A stretch of 64,000 nucleotides of DNA from Gordoniibacillus kamchatkensis (GTDB lineage Bacteria > Bacillota > Bacilli > Paenibacillales > NBRC-103111). The stretch spans positions 124,001-188,000 of the forward strand of contig NZ_JXAK01000003.1 of assembly GCF_000829455.1 (NCBI RefSeq), given 5' to 3'. Numbering within the stretch: position 1 is the first letter of the stretch; the number at the start of each line of letters is the position of its first letter. Positions 17,126 through 26,174 of this stretch are shown piece by piece. Under the pieces are notes generated by a model. The model ran no database searches, was not told where the DNA came from, and saw only the letters and a program-made list of their open reading frames with translations. The position numbers and the translations under genes are program-made.

Positions 17126-18084
17126 ATGAAGCTGCGCTGCGCAATACTGGACGATTATCAGCAAGTAGCCTTGACGTTGGCCGATTGGTCCGCTATTTCG
17201 GACAAGGTCGAGGTTCGGGCTTTCAGCAACCATTTTGAGCGGGAGGACGAGCTTGTCGATGCTATAAGCGATTGCGACATCGTCGTGATCATGCGCGAGC
17301 GCACTCCTTTTCGCGCGCCGCTGTTTGCCCGTTTGCCGCGCCTCAAGCTGCTCGTCACGACCGGCATGCGCAACGCTTCCGTCGATTTGGCGGCGGCCGC
17401 GGCGCACGGCGTCGCCGTATGCGGCACGTCGGGCCACTCCGAGCCAACGGTTGAGCTGACTTGGGCGCTCATATTGGGGCTGGCCCGCCGCATTGTGCCG
17501 GAGAACGAGGCGCTGCGCACGGGCGGCCCGTGGCAAAGCACGCTCGGAACGGAGCTGCACGGCAAACGGCTAGGCTTGCTCGGCCTCGGCAAAATCGGCA
17601 GCCGGGTGGCGCGCATCGGCCAAGCGTTCGGCATGGACGTCACGGCATGGAGCCAAAACTTGACGCAGGAGCGGGCCGATGAAGTGGGCGTCAGTCTGGC
17701 CGCATCGAAAGAAGAGCTGCTGGCGAATAGCGACGTTGTTTCCATCCATCTCGTGCTCGGCGAACGGACGAGAGGGCTCGTCGGCTGTGCCGAACTCGCG
17801 CTTATGCGCCTTCGGCCTATTTGATCAACACGTCGCGCGCGCCGATCGTCGACCAGGACGCGTTGGCGGATGCGCTGCGCAGCGGCCGGATCGCCGGCGC
17901 CGCCGTGGACGTATACGAGACGGAGCCTTTGCCGCCGGACCACCCGTACCGAACGCTGCCCAATTTGCTCGCTACGCCGCATCTCGGGTACGTTGCGGAA
18001 AACAACTACCGTACGTTTTACCGGGGCGCCGTGGAGGACATCGAGGCGTTCCTGTCCGGCGAGCCGATCCGGAAGCTGAACTGA
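17126..18084 (+). pseudogene. D-2-hydroxyacid dehydrogenase, one frameshift
   Basis: About 319 residues when repaired; family of NAD-dependent D-isomer-specific 2-hydroxyacid dehydrogenases. Frame 1 (17126-17824) holds the N-terminal catalytic part (TTGMRNASVDLAAAAAHGVA), GTSGHSEPTVELTWALILGL and the Rossmann motif LGLLGLGKIGSRVARIGQAF. Frame 2 (to 18084) holds NTSRAPIVDQDALADALRSG, AAVDVYETEPL and ATPHLGY with the catalytic His. Adding a C to the CC at 17809-17810 joins them as LMRPSAYLINTSR. All domains are then present. Ribosome site GAGGAG precedes ATG. Substrate unknown (glycerate/phosphoglycerate-like). Confidence 0.86.
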
Positions 18085-18088
18085 CCGC

Positions 18089-18137
18089 AAAAAAATCCGC
18101 CAACCGCTGCGCACGCAGCGGTTGGCGGATTTTTTTT
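18089..18137. terminator. Strong bidirectional terminator
   Basis: AAAAAATCCGCCAACCGCTG with CAGCGGTTGGCGGATTTTTT: a perfect stem of about 22 bp around a CGCACG centre, with A7 and T8 tails. It lies between the convergent dehydrogenase and SLH genes and serves both. Confidence 0.95.
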
Positions 18138-18153
18138 ATGAGTGCCGTTGCCT

Positions 18154-20304
18154 TTATTGAATGATGATTTTGCTGACTGTCTGGCTGTTTCCTTGCAGCA
18201 CGACCGGACGATTTTGCACCAGATTGGCCATTGTGCCGACGATCGTCACCGATGATGAGACGTTGTAGACGACTGTTTGCACCGTGCCGTTCGCATTCGT
18301 CTGGTTGATGGAAATGGTCGCGATTTGGCCCTGGTTGTTCAATGTGACGTTATTATAAGTGCCGGATACGGTAAAGCTGTAGCCGCTCGAGAGCTGCGTA
18401 ACTTCGCCGTAAACGACGATGTTGTTGTAAAGACGTGCCGTAATGACATCGCCTGCCTGCAAAGCGGCAGCGGTCACCAGCGCCCCGCCGCGGTAGATGA
18501 ACGCGTTCGGATGCAAGCTGAGCGTTACCGTCTGGTTGCCGCTGATCAGCGTCAGCACGTTGTTGGCGACGGATACGACCGTGCCGGATTGCTGGGTGAT
18601 CCCCGTTTGCGTGGCCGATCCTCCCGCTAATTGCGTGACTTCGATGTACAGCACAACTCCGTTCACATAGTGAGCGGTAATGACATCGCCTGCTTGCAGC
18701 GCTGCGGCGGTGGTCAGGCCGTTGCGGTATACGAACGCATTGGCATTGAGCGTAAGTCTGACCGGCTGGCCGCCGCTCGTAATTGCCAGCAGGTTGTTGT
18801 TGGCAGGAGCGATAACCGTTCCGCTAATGTCTCCGGTCGTGTTCGACGGTTGTACGGCCGTTTGCGTTACTTCGACGATGGCAACTGAGTTGTTGTAGGA
18901 GTAGGTCGTTACGACATCGCCCACTTGCAGCGCCGAAACGCTTACCGCTGCCCCGCCGCGATAGACGAACGCGCCGCTGTTCAGCGTCAAGGCGTACGTC
19001 TGGCCGCCGGAGCTGATTGTGAGCACGTTGTTGCTGGCGGCGGTCGTTACCGTGCCCGACAGCACGCGTTCGTAAGACGGCTGAGTTCCCGTGCTGCCTG
19101 CCGGCTGCGTCACTTCGACAAAGACGACGGCGTTGTTGTACGCACGGGTGCTGACGACGTCGCCGACCTGCAAGCCCGATGCGCTGATTTGCGCGCCATT
19201 CCGGAAAAAGAGCGCGCCGGAGCTCAGCGGAAGCGCCATCGTTTGTCCGCCGCTCGTGAGCGTCAGCGCGTTGCCCGTTACTGCTACGGCCACCGTTCCC
19301 GTGATCACGCCGTTTGCCGGTGTCGGAACCGGTGTACTGCCGCCGCTCGTTTGCGTGACCTCTACGAAAATTACGGTATTGTTGTAAACGCGAACCCGTA
19401 CGGCGTCGCCGACTTGCAGGGCCGATGCGCTCACTCTCGCTCCGGCGCGATAAATGAACGCGTTCGGATCAAGCGCCAAGCTGGCCGTCTGCCCGTTGCT
19501 AGTGACGGTGAGCGTATTGTTCGTGACGGGAGCCGAAACCGTGCCGACGATCAGGCCGTCCTGGCTGCCGGGAAGATGGTCGCCGGCGCGGTCCAGAAGC
19601 GCGGCGATTTCCGCCCGTGTGACCGGTTGATTCGGACGGAACGTATTGTCCTCAAAGCCGTTGATCAGCCCTTTATCGATCGCCACTTTGACGTATCCGA
19701 CCGATCCGGCCGGTATTTGCGCGGCATCGGCAAAAGGCAGCTTGGCATTCATATTCGCTTCCGCCTCAGACTGCAGCTTGAGCGCCTTGACGAGCAGCGT
19801 CGTTGCCCAGAGGCGGTCCGCCGGCTGATTCGGATTCACCTTCGTTTCGTACTCGGAGAACAAATCGTTCTCGAGCGCCACGGCAACATAGCCGACAGCC
19901 CACGCAGGAATTTGGTTCGCGTCCTTGAAATTGAGCTGAGTCTGCATTTCGGCGGCGGATTCCGCCTTGTCGCGCAGCCCCATGACGCGCACGGCGGCCG
20001 TAATTGCCTCGATGCGGGAAACCGTTTGCTGCGGCCGGAACGTGCCGTCGTCATAGCCCTCGAACACTCTACGCGCCGCCAGATCGGCGATGTAGCGCAT
20101 CGCCCATTCGAATTGCCTGCCCTGAATATCCCTGAAATCCATCTTCAACTGCCCGAGATGTTTGCCTTTGTTCCAGTTGAAATCGATTTTAACGTCGTCG
20201 TCTTTCTTGTCGTCCCCTTTGGCGAACGCAGTCGTCCCCATTCCCATCACGAGCGACAGGGCCAAGGTGGAGGCAAGCAGCTTTTTCATACGGCGATGAT
20301 TCAT
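18154..20304 (-). CDS. S-layer homology (SLH) domain protein with five and a half tandem repeats
   Basis: A 716-residue exported cell-wall protein. ATG at 20304 (complement) follows AAGGAGAG; a signal peptide (KKLLASTLALSLVMGMGTTA, cleaved near AFA-KG) comes first. Residues about 45-240 carry three SLH modules (FRDIQGRQFEWAMRYIADLA, FKDANQIPAWAVGYVAVALE, FADAAQIPAGSVGYVKVAID) that bind pyruvylated wall polysaccharide. The rest is five repeats of 70-80 residues of the form SGTVxxxxxNNxLTITSGGQ, then LxLNxxAFVYRGG, ALQVGDVVTxxxYNN and VxxVEVTQ, plus a sixth degenerate one. The repeats look like small beta-barrel surface modules; each spans roughly 210-240 bp. No enzyme domain is present. It is divergent from the AraC sensor gene at 20805. 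Confidence 0.9.
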   Translation of the reverse strand: MNHRRMKKLLASTLALSLVMGMGTTAFAKGDDKKDDDVKIDFNWNKGKHLGQLKMDFRDIQGRQFEWAMRYIADLAARRVFEGYDDGTFRPQQTVSRIEAITAAVRVMGLRDKAESAAEMQTQLNFKDANQIPAWAVGYVAVALENDLFSEYETKVNPNQPADRLWATTLLVKALKLQSEAEANMNAKLPFADAAQIPAGSVGYVKVAIDKGLINGFEDNTFRPNQPVTRAEIAALLDRAGDHLPGSQDGLIVGTVSAPVTNNTLTVTSNGQTASLALDPNAFIYRAGARVSASALQVGDAVRVRVYNNTVIFVEVTQTSGGSTPVPTPANGVITGTVAVAVTGNALTLTSGGQTMALPLSSGALFFRNGAQISASGLQVGDVVSTRAYNNAVVFVEVTQPAGSTGTQPSYERVLSGTVTTAASNNVLTISSGGQTYALTLNSGAFVYRGGAAVSVSALQVGDVVTTYSYNNSVAIVEVTQTAVQPSNTTGDISGTVIAPANNNLLAITSGGQPVRLTLNANAFVYRNGLTTAAALQAGDVITAHYVNGVVLYIEVTQLAGGSATQTGITQQSGTVVSVANNVLTLISGNQTVTLSLHPNAFIYRGGALVTAAALQAGDVITARLYNNIVVYGEVTQLSSGYSFTVSGTYNNVTLNNQGQIATISINQTNANGTVQTVVYNVSSSVTIVGTMANLVQNRPVVLQGNSQTVSKIIIQ

Positions 20305-20635
20305 ACGCGATTCTCTCCTTAATGAAATAATGATAAAATGACTCCCTTCGGCAACGAAGCTCGAAGTCAGTGGTGCAGAACGCCTGCGTTGGAAGTATAA
20401 TACAGCTTTCGAGCCGCGTTTGTTTTTTGAGGGGGGGAGGAAGCGGGACGCAGCGAAGGAATTGCAACGTTCCGGCAACGTTTTTTCACGCTGCCGGGGG
20501 CCGAAAGCATCCGCCTCCGGTCGCCTTGACAAGAAAATGCGCCAAGCGGGCGAATAACGTGTTATTCTTAGTTTAGAGGGATAACCGGTGCAAGGCCAAA
20601 ATAGACGAAGGCAGTGAAATTGAGTGGATCATTTC
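20305..20635. other. Upstream region between SLH and AraC-sensor genes
   Basis: With the repeat that follows, 500 bp separate the two divergent genes. This part contains the SLH ribosome site, a GC-poor stretch with T6 and G8 runs near 20420-20445, and the imperfect dyad AACGTTCCGGCAACGTT at 20465-20481. A TTGACA at 20526-20531 could be a -35 box, but no convincing -10 lies at the right distance. No gene seen. Confidence 0.4.
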
Positions 20636-20777
20636 GGATTGCCCGAGAAAGGCGGAACGGAGGATGAAAATGTGGGGCGGAGAGCGTAGCGTGCGCCTTT
20701 GAACTCGTGCACGTGTTCAAGGAAGCCGGAGACCCACATTTCCAATCCGCAGTGCAGCCATACTTTCTTGGGCAACC
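20636..20777. repeat. Dispersed palindromic element, copy B: inverted dimer
   Basis: 142 bp made of two head-to-head copies of the ~70-bp element seen at 9981 and 23209. The left end GGATTGCCCGAGAAAG and the right end CTTTCTTGGGCAACC are inverted; the two halves meet at a 22-bp near-perfect palindrome at 20699-20720 centred on GTGCAC. The right half matches copy A very closely on the minus strand (ATGGCTGCACTGCGGATTGG, AAATGTG). It ends 10 bp before the ribosome site of the AraC-sensor gene, so its transcript would fold into a long hairpin in the 5' leader. Confidence 0.8.
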
Positions 20778-20804
20778 AGATAATTCGGGAGGGCGTGAAC
20801 GGCT

Positions 20805-23189
20805 TTGAAACTGCAGCTTCATCTACGTTTGTTCGGCAATCGCAGAAATGCGCTCAAGACGCTGATCGTCTCCAACCTGTTCATTCTGCTGATTCCGATG
20901 GCTATGGGGCTGTTTTTGTACGCCAAGGTCGAGCAGAGCCTCGAGAAGAGCTCGAACCGCTCCAACGCGGCAATGCTGGAGCAGCTCAAGCTTCTGCTTG
21001 ATAACAAGTTGGCGGAGGTAGACATTTTAACACATCAAGTCGTCTTTGACCCGAAGCTGGATTACATGCTGAAAATTTCCGATCTTGCGAACAGCGCCGA
21101 CAAATACCAGTTTGTCGAGTTCATGCGGGACAAAATGACCCGGTACCGCAGCATGACCAGCAGCTTTATTTTCGACTATTTCGTTTATTTCTCGCGGAGC
21201 GATACGATCGTCAAGGCGGACGTGCTCACCGACTCGCGCTCGTTTTATTCGACCTACTACACGTTTAAAGGCCAGTCGTATGAGCAGTGGCGAAAAGGGC
21301 TCCTGACGAGCCCGCACAAAGTATCCTACTTGCCGGTTGCGTCCCTGTCCCGCGGGCTGAATCCGCTGGCGAGCATCGAAAATATTCCGAAGGAAGTCAT
21401 CGTCTACGCGCAAACGCTTCCCGTCAACTCGCAGTCCGAGAATCTTGGGAACTTTTTCGTGCTGATCGATGTCGATCAGATCAAGAAGATGTTCGCCCAG
21501 CTCGAAGCGGCCAGCCACAGCAACATTTATATTATCGATAACGACGGCCAGACGATTATGAGCACAAGCACAACGCCGTTTCCGGCCGAGCTGCTGCAGC
21601 GCATGGAGCATACCGACGCGCCATTCGCGTACCGGCTCGCAGGCGTCGATCAGATGGTATCGTTCGTGTCGTCGCAGAGAGCGGGCTTCAAATACGTATC
21701 GATTACGCCGAACGATGTGTTCATGCAGCAGGTCAACCAAATTCAAAGATGGTCTCTCGGCTTGTTCGTCCTGTGCCTGATCGCCGGACTGCTGGCCGTC
21801 GGCGCCGGGGTATACCGCAGCTACAAGCCGCTGCAAAAAACCGTGAACGCGATCATGCGCGGCAAGCCGATGAGCGGGCGTCCGTCCTTCGACGAGTACG
21901 AGTTTATACGCCAGACGATCGAAGGCTCGATGCACGAAGAGAAGCATTTGCGCAACACGCTCACGAGACAAACGCCGTTCATCCGCGCCAACTACTTATC
22001 CCGGCTGCTGCACGGGTACATGGACGTGAACGTGTCTGCGGAAAATGAAGAGTCGCTGCGGTTTATGGACCTGAAGTTCATCAGCGACCGTTTCGCCGTA
22101 TTGCTGGTCAAAATAGAGGATATGCAGCACTTTTCCGAGGAAGACGAGCAGCAGTGGGCGCTCGCGAGGTTTATCGTATCCAATATTAGCGTCGATCTGA
22201 TCGAGCCCCGCCACAAAGGATTTCCCGTCGAGCTGGACAGGGATCGGCTCGCGCTTCTGGTCAATCTGGCGACAGAAAGGGAAGAGAAGGCGGAAGCCGA
22301 TATTCGGGACATCGTTCAGTCCCTCTACGAGATCATTTCGCAAAGGTTCAAAATCGGCATAACCGTCGCCGCCGGAAGGATTCATCAGGGCCCCAAAGCG
22401 ATTCGCGACTCTTATCCGGAAGCGCTCGCGGCTCTGGAATACAGACTGATATTGGGAAAGCATGCGATCATTTATTTTCAGGATATTGTGAGCACGAAAC
22501 AGCACTATTATTATCCGCTTGAAATTGAAGTCCAGCTCACCAACTTCGTGCGCAGCGGCGATACCGACAACGTCGGGAAGCTGCTCGATAAAATATACTC
22601 GATGAATTTCGATTCCAGCCACATCACGCCGGAGCTCGGCAGATGCTTGTTCTTCAACGTGATGAGCACGTTTTTGAAAATTTTGAACTCGACGAACACG
22701 AATCAGGAGGACGTGCTTGGCACGGACTTCGACCCGATCAAAGCGGTGTTCAGCCATCCGACGGCGGAGGACATGCAGCGGAAAACGAAAGAGCTTTACG
22801 AAACGCTCACCCGCTCGTTTAACGTCGAACGGTCCGATCACAGCATGCAGCTGCTGCAGGAAATGGTCGCCTTCGTCGATTGCAGTCTCGGCGATCCGAA
22901 TCTCGGACTCGCGCTGATCGCCGATCGTTTCCGGATGACGCCCCAATACATTTCCACGTTTTTCAAGAAAAATCAGGGGCAAAACCTGCTGGACTACATC
23001 ACGCAGAAGAGGATGCAGACCGCAAAGAGGCTCATGGACAACAGGGAGCTGACGATCGCGCAAATCGCGCAAATGGTCGGTTACAACAACGACGTCGTCT
23101 TCATCCGTGCATTTAAGAAGCTGGAAGGCATTACGCCGGGGAAGTTCCGGGATTCGATCGCGCCGGACAAGACCGGCTCGGACGCATAG
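20805..23189 (+). CDS. AraC family regulator with membrane-bound extracellular sensor domain
   Basis: A 794-residue one-component transmembrane regulator. Residues ~18-38 are the first membrane helix (SNLFILLIPMAMGLFLYAKV), 40-305 an extracellular Cache-like ligand domain, ~308-335 the second helix, followed by a cytoplasmic linker and, at about 690-790, two AraC helix-turn-helix motifs (FRMTPQYISTFFKKNQGQNL and IAQMVGYNNDVVFIRAFKKL). TTG at 20805 is the start: GGGAGGG lies 10-11 bases upstream and no ATG fits. It stands directly before the importer and glycanase genes 23515-43768, in the same orientation, and is the likely sensor-activator of that locus. The ligand is presumably an extracellular oligosaccharide. 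Confidence 0.9.
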   Translation: MKLQLHLRLFGNRRNALKTLIVSNLFILLIPMAMGLFLYAKVEQSLEKSSNRSNAAMLEQLKLLLDNKLAEVDILTHQVVFDPKLDYMLKISDLANSADKYQFVEFMRDKMTRYRSMTSSFIFDYFVYFSRSDTIVKADVLTDSRSFYSTYYTFKGQSYEQWRKGLLTSPHKVSYLPVASLSRGLNPLASIENIPKEVIVYAQTLPVNSQSENLGNFFVLIDVDQIKKMFAQLEAASHSNIYIIDNDGQTIMSTSTTPFPAELLQRMEHTDAPFAYRLAGVDQMVSFVSSQRAGFKYVSITPNDVFMQQVNQIQRWSLGLFVLCLIAGLLAVGAGVYRSYKPLQKTVNAIMRGKPMSGRPSFDEYEFIRQTIEGSMHEEKHLRNTLTRQTPFIRANYLSRLLHGYMDVNVSAENEESLRFMDLKFISDRFAVLLVKIEDMQHFSEEDEQQWALARFIVSNISVDLIEPRHKGFPVELDRDRLALLVNLATEREEKAEADIRDIVQSLYEIISQRFKIGITVAAGRIHQGPKAIRDSYPEALAALEYRLILGKHAIIYFQDIVSTKQHYYYPLEIEVQLTNFVRSGDTDNVGKLLDKIYSMNFDSSHITPELGRCLFFNVMSTFLKILNSTNTNQEDVLGTDFDPIKAVFSHPTAEDMQRKTKELYETLTRSFNVERSDHSMQLLQEMVAFVDCSLGDPNLGLALIADRFRMTPQYISTFFKKNQGQNLLDYITQKRMQTAKRLMDNRELTIAQIAQMVGYNNDVVFIRAFKKLEGITPGKFRDSIAPDKTGSDA

Positions 23190-23279
23190 GGCAGTCTCAT
23201 GGAGACTCAGGCTACCCGAGAAAGTGGGGCTGCGCTACGGACCTAAGAATGTGGGTCTCCGGCTTTCTTGAGAACCTCA
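23190..23279 (+). repeat. Dispersed palindromic element, copy C, with 18-bp flanking duplication
   Basis: GGCAGTCTCATGGAGACT occurs at 23190-23207 and again at 23280-23297, enclosing a ~70-bp unit (23208-23279) that matches copies A and B: AGGCTACCCGAGAAAG at one end, CTTTCTTGAGAACCT at the other, and AATGTGGGTCTCCGGCTTTC inside. The pattern is what an insertion with target duplication inside the terminator hairpin would leave. Confidence 0.75.
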
Positions 23280-23307
23280 GGCAGTCTCATGGAGACTGCC
23301 TTTTCCT
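23280..23307 (+). terminator. Terminator after AraC-sensor gene
   Basis: GGCAGTCTC-AT-GGAGACTGCC hairpin followed by TTTTCCTTT. Its 5' part is duplicated at 23190-23207 on the other side of the small repeat element. The rest of the 325-bp interval to 23514 holds a second GC-poor stretch, an AACCGGAAGCC/GGTT dyad near 23450-23470 and the AAGGGAGG-like ribosome site of the next gene; no gene is seen there. Confidence 0.8.
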
Positions 23308-23514
23308 TTATCGCAGGTAAGAACCGACGATTTTTAATGTCGGACCGATTTGTTTTATGCCGCCCCGCTTTTCTTACGAAAGTACAACGGAAATGAAAAG
23401 AAGGAAGTAGGCAAGTTCCTGCGCTTGAATATACACTTGGAACCGGAAGCCGGAGCGATGCGATTCGGTTTCTGCTTAGAGAGATAAGTCAACTAACACA
23501 AGGGAGGCTAGGAA

Positions 23515-25131
23515 ATGAACAAACAAATGAAACGGGCAAGCTTCGTCATGCTGGTTTCCGCGTTGGCGGTTTCAGTCGCGGCATGCAGCGGACAAAGCGG
23601 GGGGCAGCCTTCGGCATCGCCGCAGGCAGGCAAAGATTCGCAGCCGCCGAAGCTGACCCATCTGACGTATTGGGTGGCGAATCACCCTGCGGCTGCAGCG
23701 CAGATGAAATCATACGCCGACATGGAAATGTACAAGGAACTGGAGAAAATATCCGGGGTGAAAGTCGAGTTCCAGCATCCTCCGCTCGATACCGCGCAGG
23801 CGAAGGAGCAGTTTAACCTGATGATGGCCTCGAACCAGCTGCCGGATGTCATCGAATACGGCTGGACCGGCTTCCCCGGCGGTCCGGAGAAGGCAATTCA
23901 GGATGGCAAGATCATCAAGCTGAACGACCTGATCGATAAGTACGCGCCGAACCTGAAGAAGCTGCTCGCCGATCATCCCGATTGGAAGAAGCAAATCACA
24001 ACCGACAATGGCAGCATCTACGCCTTCCCGTTCCTGCGCGGCGACGACAAGGTCAGGGTGTTCTTCGGCCCGGCGATTCGCCAGGACTGGCTCGACAAGC
24101 TCGGCCTTAAGATGCCGACGACGATCGACGAATGGTACAACGTATTGAAAGCGTTTAAAGAGAAAGACCCGAACGGCAACGGCAAACCGGACGAAATCCC
24201 GTTCTACATCGATAAAGACTTGCTCGGCACCGACGCCCCGTTCCTCGGCGCGTGGGGCATCAACTACTCCTTCTATCAGGACGGCGGCAAAGTGAAGTTC
24301 GGCCCGATTCAGCCCGAGTACAAAGATTTCCTCACCACGATGAACAAGTGGTACAAGGAAGGGCTGTTGGACAAAGACTTCGCGGCTCCGAACGATAAGC
24401 TGTTGGACAACAAAATGACGACGAACCAGCTTGGCGCAACCGTCACTTACAACGGCGGGGGCATCGGCAAATATGCCGGCCTGATGAAGGATAAAGATCC
24501 GAACTTCAAGCTTGTCGCCGCTCCGTATCCGGTCTTGAAAGCGGGAGACAAATCGATTTGGGGGCAGAAGGATTTCGCATCCAACGGCGTCGGCGCCGCC
24601 ATTACGACCGCCGACAAAAATCCGGTCGAAACGGTCAAATGGCTCGATTACGCTTACGGGGAAAAGGGCGATTTGCTGTTCAACTACGGCATCGAGGGCG
24701 CCAGCTATACGATGCAGAACGGCAAAGCCGTACTCAAGCCGGAATTATTGAACCCGCCGGCCGGCGTCAGCGCCCAGCAAGCCATCGCCAAGTATACCCG
24801 CGCGACGTGGAGCGCCCCATTCGTGCTCAGCGACAACTTCCAATTGCAATACCTCGTGCTGCCGCAGCAGAAAGACGCGCTGGCCATCTGGTCGAAGCCG
24901 ACTGCCGAACGCAAGATGCCGCTCGTAACGCCGACGCAGGACGAGAGCGGCAAGTTCGCTTCCATCATGACCGACATCAACACGTACAAGGACGAAATGC
25001 TGCTCAAGTTCATTATGGGCGTGGAGCCGATCGACAACTTCGACAAGTACGTCAAAAAAATTCAAAGCATGGGCATCGACGACGCCATTAAAATTCAGCA
25101 GGCAGCGCTCGAACGATACAACAAGAGGTAA
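23515..25131 (+). CDS. Extracellular sugar-binding lipoprotein, LplA family
   Basis: A 538-residue solute-binding lipoprotein, first gene of the glycan locus. The lipobox is SVAAC with Cys24, followed by a Ser/Gly/Gln linker. The LplA calcium loop DPNGNGKPDEIPF lies near residues 218-230. It is paralogous to the protein at 596-2299 but clearly diverged. Ribosome site AGGGAGG precedes ATG. The following permeases form its transporter; a hairpin between them may raise expression of the binding protein relative to the permeases. The likely ligand is an oligosaccharide released by the secreted enzymes encoded downstream. Confidence 0.93.
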   Translation: MNKQMKRASFVMLVSALAVSVAACSGQSGGQPSASPQAGKDSQPPKLTHLTYWVANHPAAAAQMKSYADMEMYKELEKISGVKVEFQHPPLDTAQAKEQFNLMMASNQLPDVIEYGWTGFPGGPEKAIQDGKIIKLNDLIDKYAPNLKKLLADHPDWKKQITTDNGSIYAFPFLRGDDKVRVFFGPAIRQDWLDKLGLKMPTTIDEWYNVLKAFKEKDPNGNGKPDEIPFYIDKDLLGTDAPFLGAWGINYSFYQDGGKVKFGPIQPEYKDFLTTMNKWYKEGLLDKDFAAPNDKLLDNKMTTNQLGATVTYNGGGIGKYAGLMKDKDPNFKLVAAPYPVLKAGDKSIWGQKDFASNGVGAAITTADKNPVETVKWLDYAYGEKGDLLFNYGIEGASYTMQNGKAVLKPELLNPPAGVSAQQAIAKYTRATWSAPFVLSDNFQLQYLVLPQQKDALAIWSKPTAERKMPLVTPTQDESGKFASIMTDINTYKDEMLLKFIMGVEPIDNFDKYVKKIQSMGIDDAIKIQQAALERYNKR

Positions 25132-25150
25132 TCGCCCGGGGCATGGCCGC

Positions 25151-25179
25151 AGAGACGAACCGGAAAACGGTTCGTCTCT
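25151..25179 (+). other. Intercistronic hairpin between binding protein and permease genes
   Basis: AGAGACGAACCG and CGGTTCGTCTCT form a perfect 12-bp stem with a GAAAA loop, 19 bp after the stop, without a T-run. Position and form fit an RNA-stabilising or attenuating hairpin that keeps binding-protein mRNA in excess. An analogous hairpin is at 49167-49196. Confidence 0.65.
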
Positions 25180-25229
25180 CCGGACCTAAGCCTCGTGACG
25201 CGACCCGGACGGAGAGGTAGGGACTGGCG

Positions 25230-26162
25230 ATGTCGCGAAGCACCGGAAACTGGGCTGCGCTGCAAACGATACGCGCCGATCTGAGGCGGCATTGGGCCGT
25301 ATATGTGATGGCGCTACCTGTTATTGCTTATTATGTCATTTTCCACTATGGGCCGATGTACGGCTTGCAAATCGCGTTCAAAGACTTTCAGCCGGCGAAA
25401 GGAATATGGGGGAGCCCATGGGTCGGCTTTAAACATTTTGTGAGCTTCTTCAACGGCATCTATTTTTGGCGCTTGATCAAGAATACGATTCTGATCAACG
25501 TTTACGAGCTGCTGTTCGGCTTTCCGGCAGCTATCGTATTGGCGTTGCTGCTTAACGAGGTTCGCAACGGCGTATTCAAGCGGGTTGTGCAGACCGTCTC
25601 GTATTTGCCGCACTTCATTTCGATCGTCGTCGTAGCCGGGATGATGTTCGATTTCCTGGGCCGTACGGGCCTCATTAACCAAATTATCGGCGCTTTCGGT
25701 ATCGAGCCGATCGACTTTCTGAAAGAGGCGGGCTGGTTCCGGTTTCTGTACGTATCGTCAGGCGTTTGGCAGGGAGTTGGTTGGGGTTCCATCATCTACC
25801 TTGCGGCGATTGCCACCATCGACCCGACGCTGTACGAAGCGGCGCGGATGGACGGGGCAAGCAGGTGGAAGCAGACGCTGCATGTTACGATTCCCGGCAT
25901 CATGCCGACGATTGTGATTTTGTTTATTTTGCAAATGGGCAACATGCTGTCGGTCGGCAGCGAAAAGGTGCTGCTGCTTTACAACCCGCTTACGTACTCG
26001 ACGGCGGATGTCATATCGACGTATGTGTACCGCAAAGGGGTGTTGGAGGCGAGCTACAGTTTTACTGCGGCGGTTGGCCTGTTCAACTCCGTCGTCAGCT
26101 TCATTCTGATCGTGTCAGCCAACAGCATCAGCAAGCGGCTCAGCGAGAACAAACTGTGGTGA
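25230..26162 (+). CDS. Carbohydrate ABC transporter permease, LplB type
   Basis: A 310-residue inner-membrane permease with six hydrophobic segments. The N-terminus (HWAVYVMALPVIAYYVIFHY, GPMYGLQIAFKDF) and the EAA loop EAARMDGASRWKQTLHVTIP are characteristic of the LplB family. It ends in RLSENKLW, a very common tail in LplB homologues. It pairs with the LplC-type permease 12 bp downstream and uses the lipoprotein upstream. No ATPase gene is in the operon. Confidence 0.93.
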   Translation: MSRSTGNWAALQTIRADLRRHWAVYVMALPVIAYYVIFHYGPMYGLQIAFKDFQPAKGIWGSPWVGFKHFVSFFNGIYFWRLIKNTILINVYELLFGFPAAIVLALLLNEVRNGVFKRVVQTVSYLPHFISIVVVAGMMFDFLGRTGLINQIIGAFGIEPIDFLKEAGWFRFLYVSSGVWQGVGWGSIIYLAAIATIDPTLYEAARMDGASRWKQTLHVTIPGIMPTIVILFILQMGNMLSVGSEKVLLLYNPLTYSTADVISTYVYRKGVLEASYSFTAAVGLFNSVVSFILIVSANSISKRLSENKLW

Positions 26163-26174
26163 GGAGATCTACGC

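Noticed and set aside
18925-20322. 465-codon plus-strand open frame opposite the SLH gene
   Set aside because: The minus strand has signal peptide, SLH modules and regular repeats; the plus frame has none.
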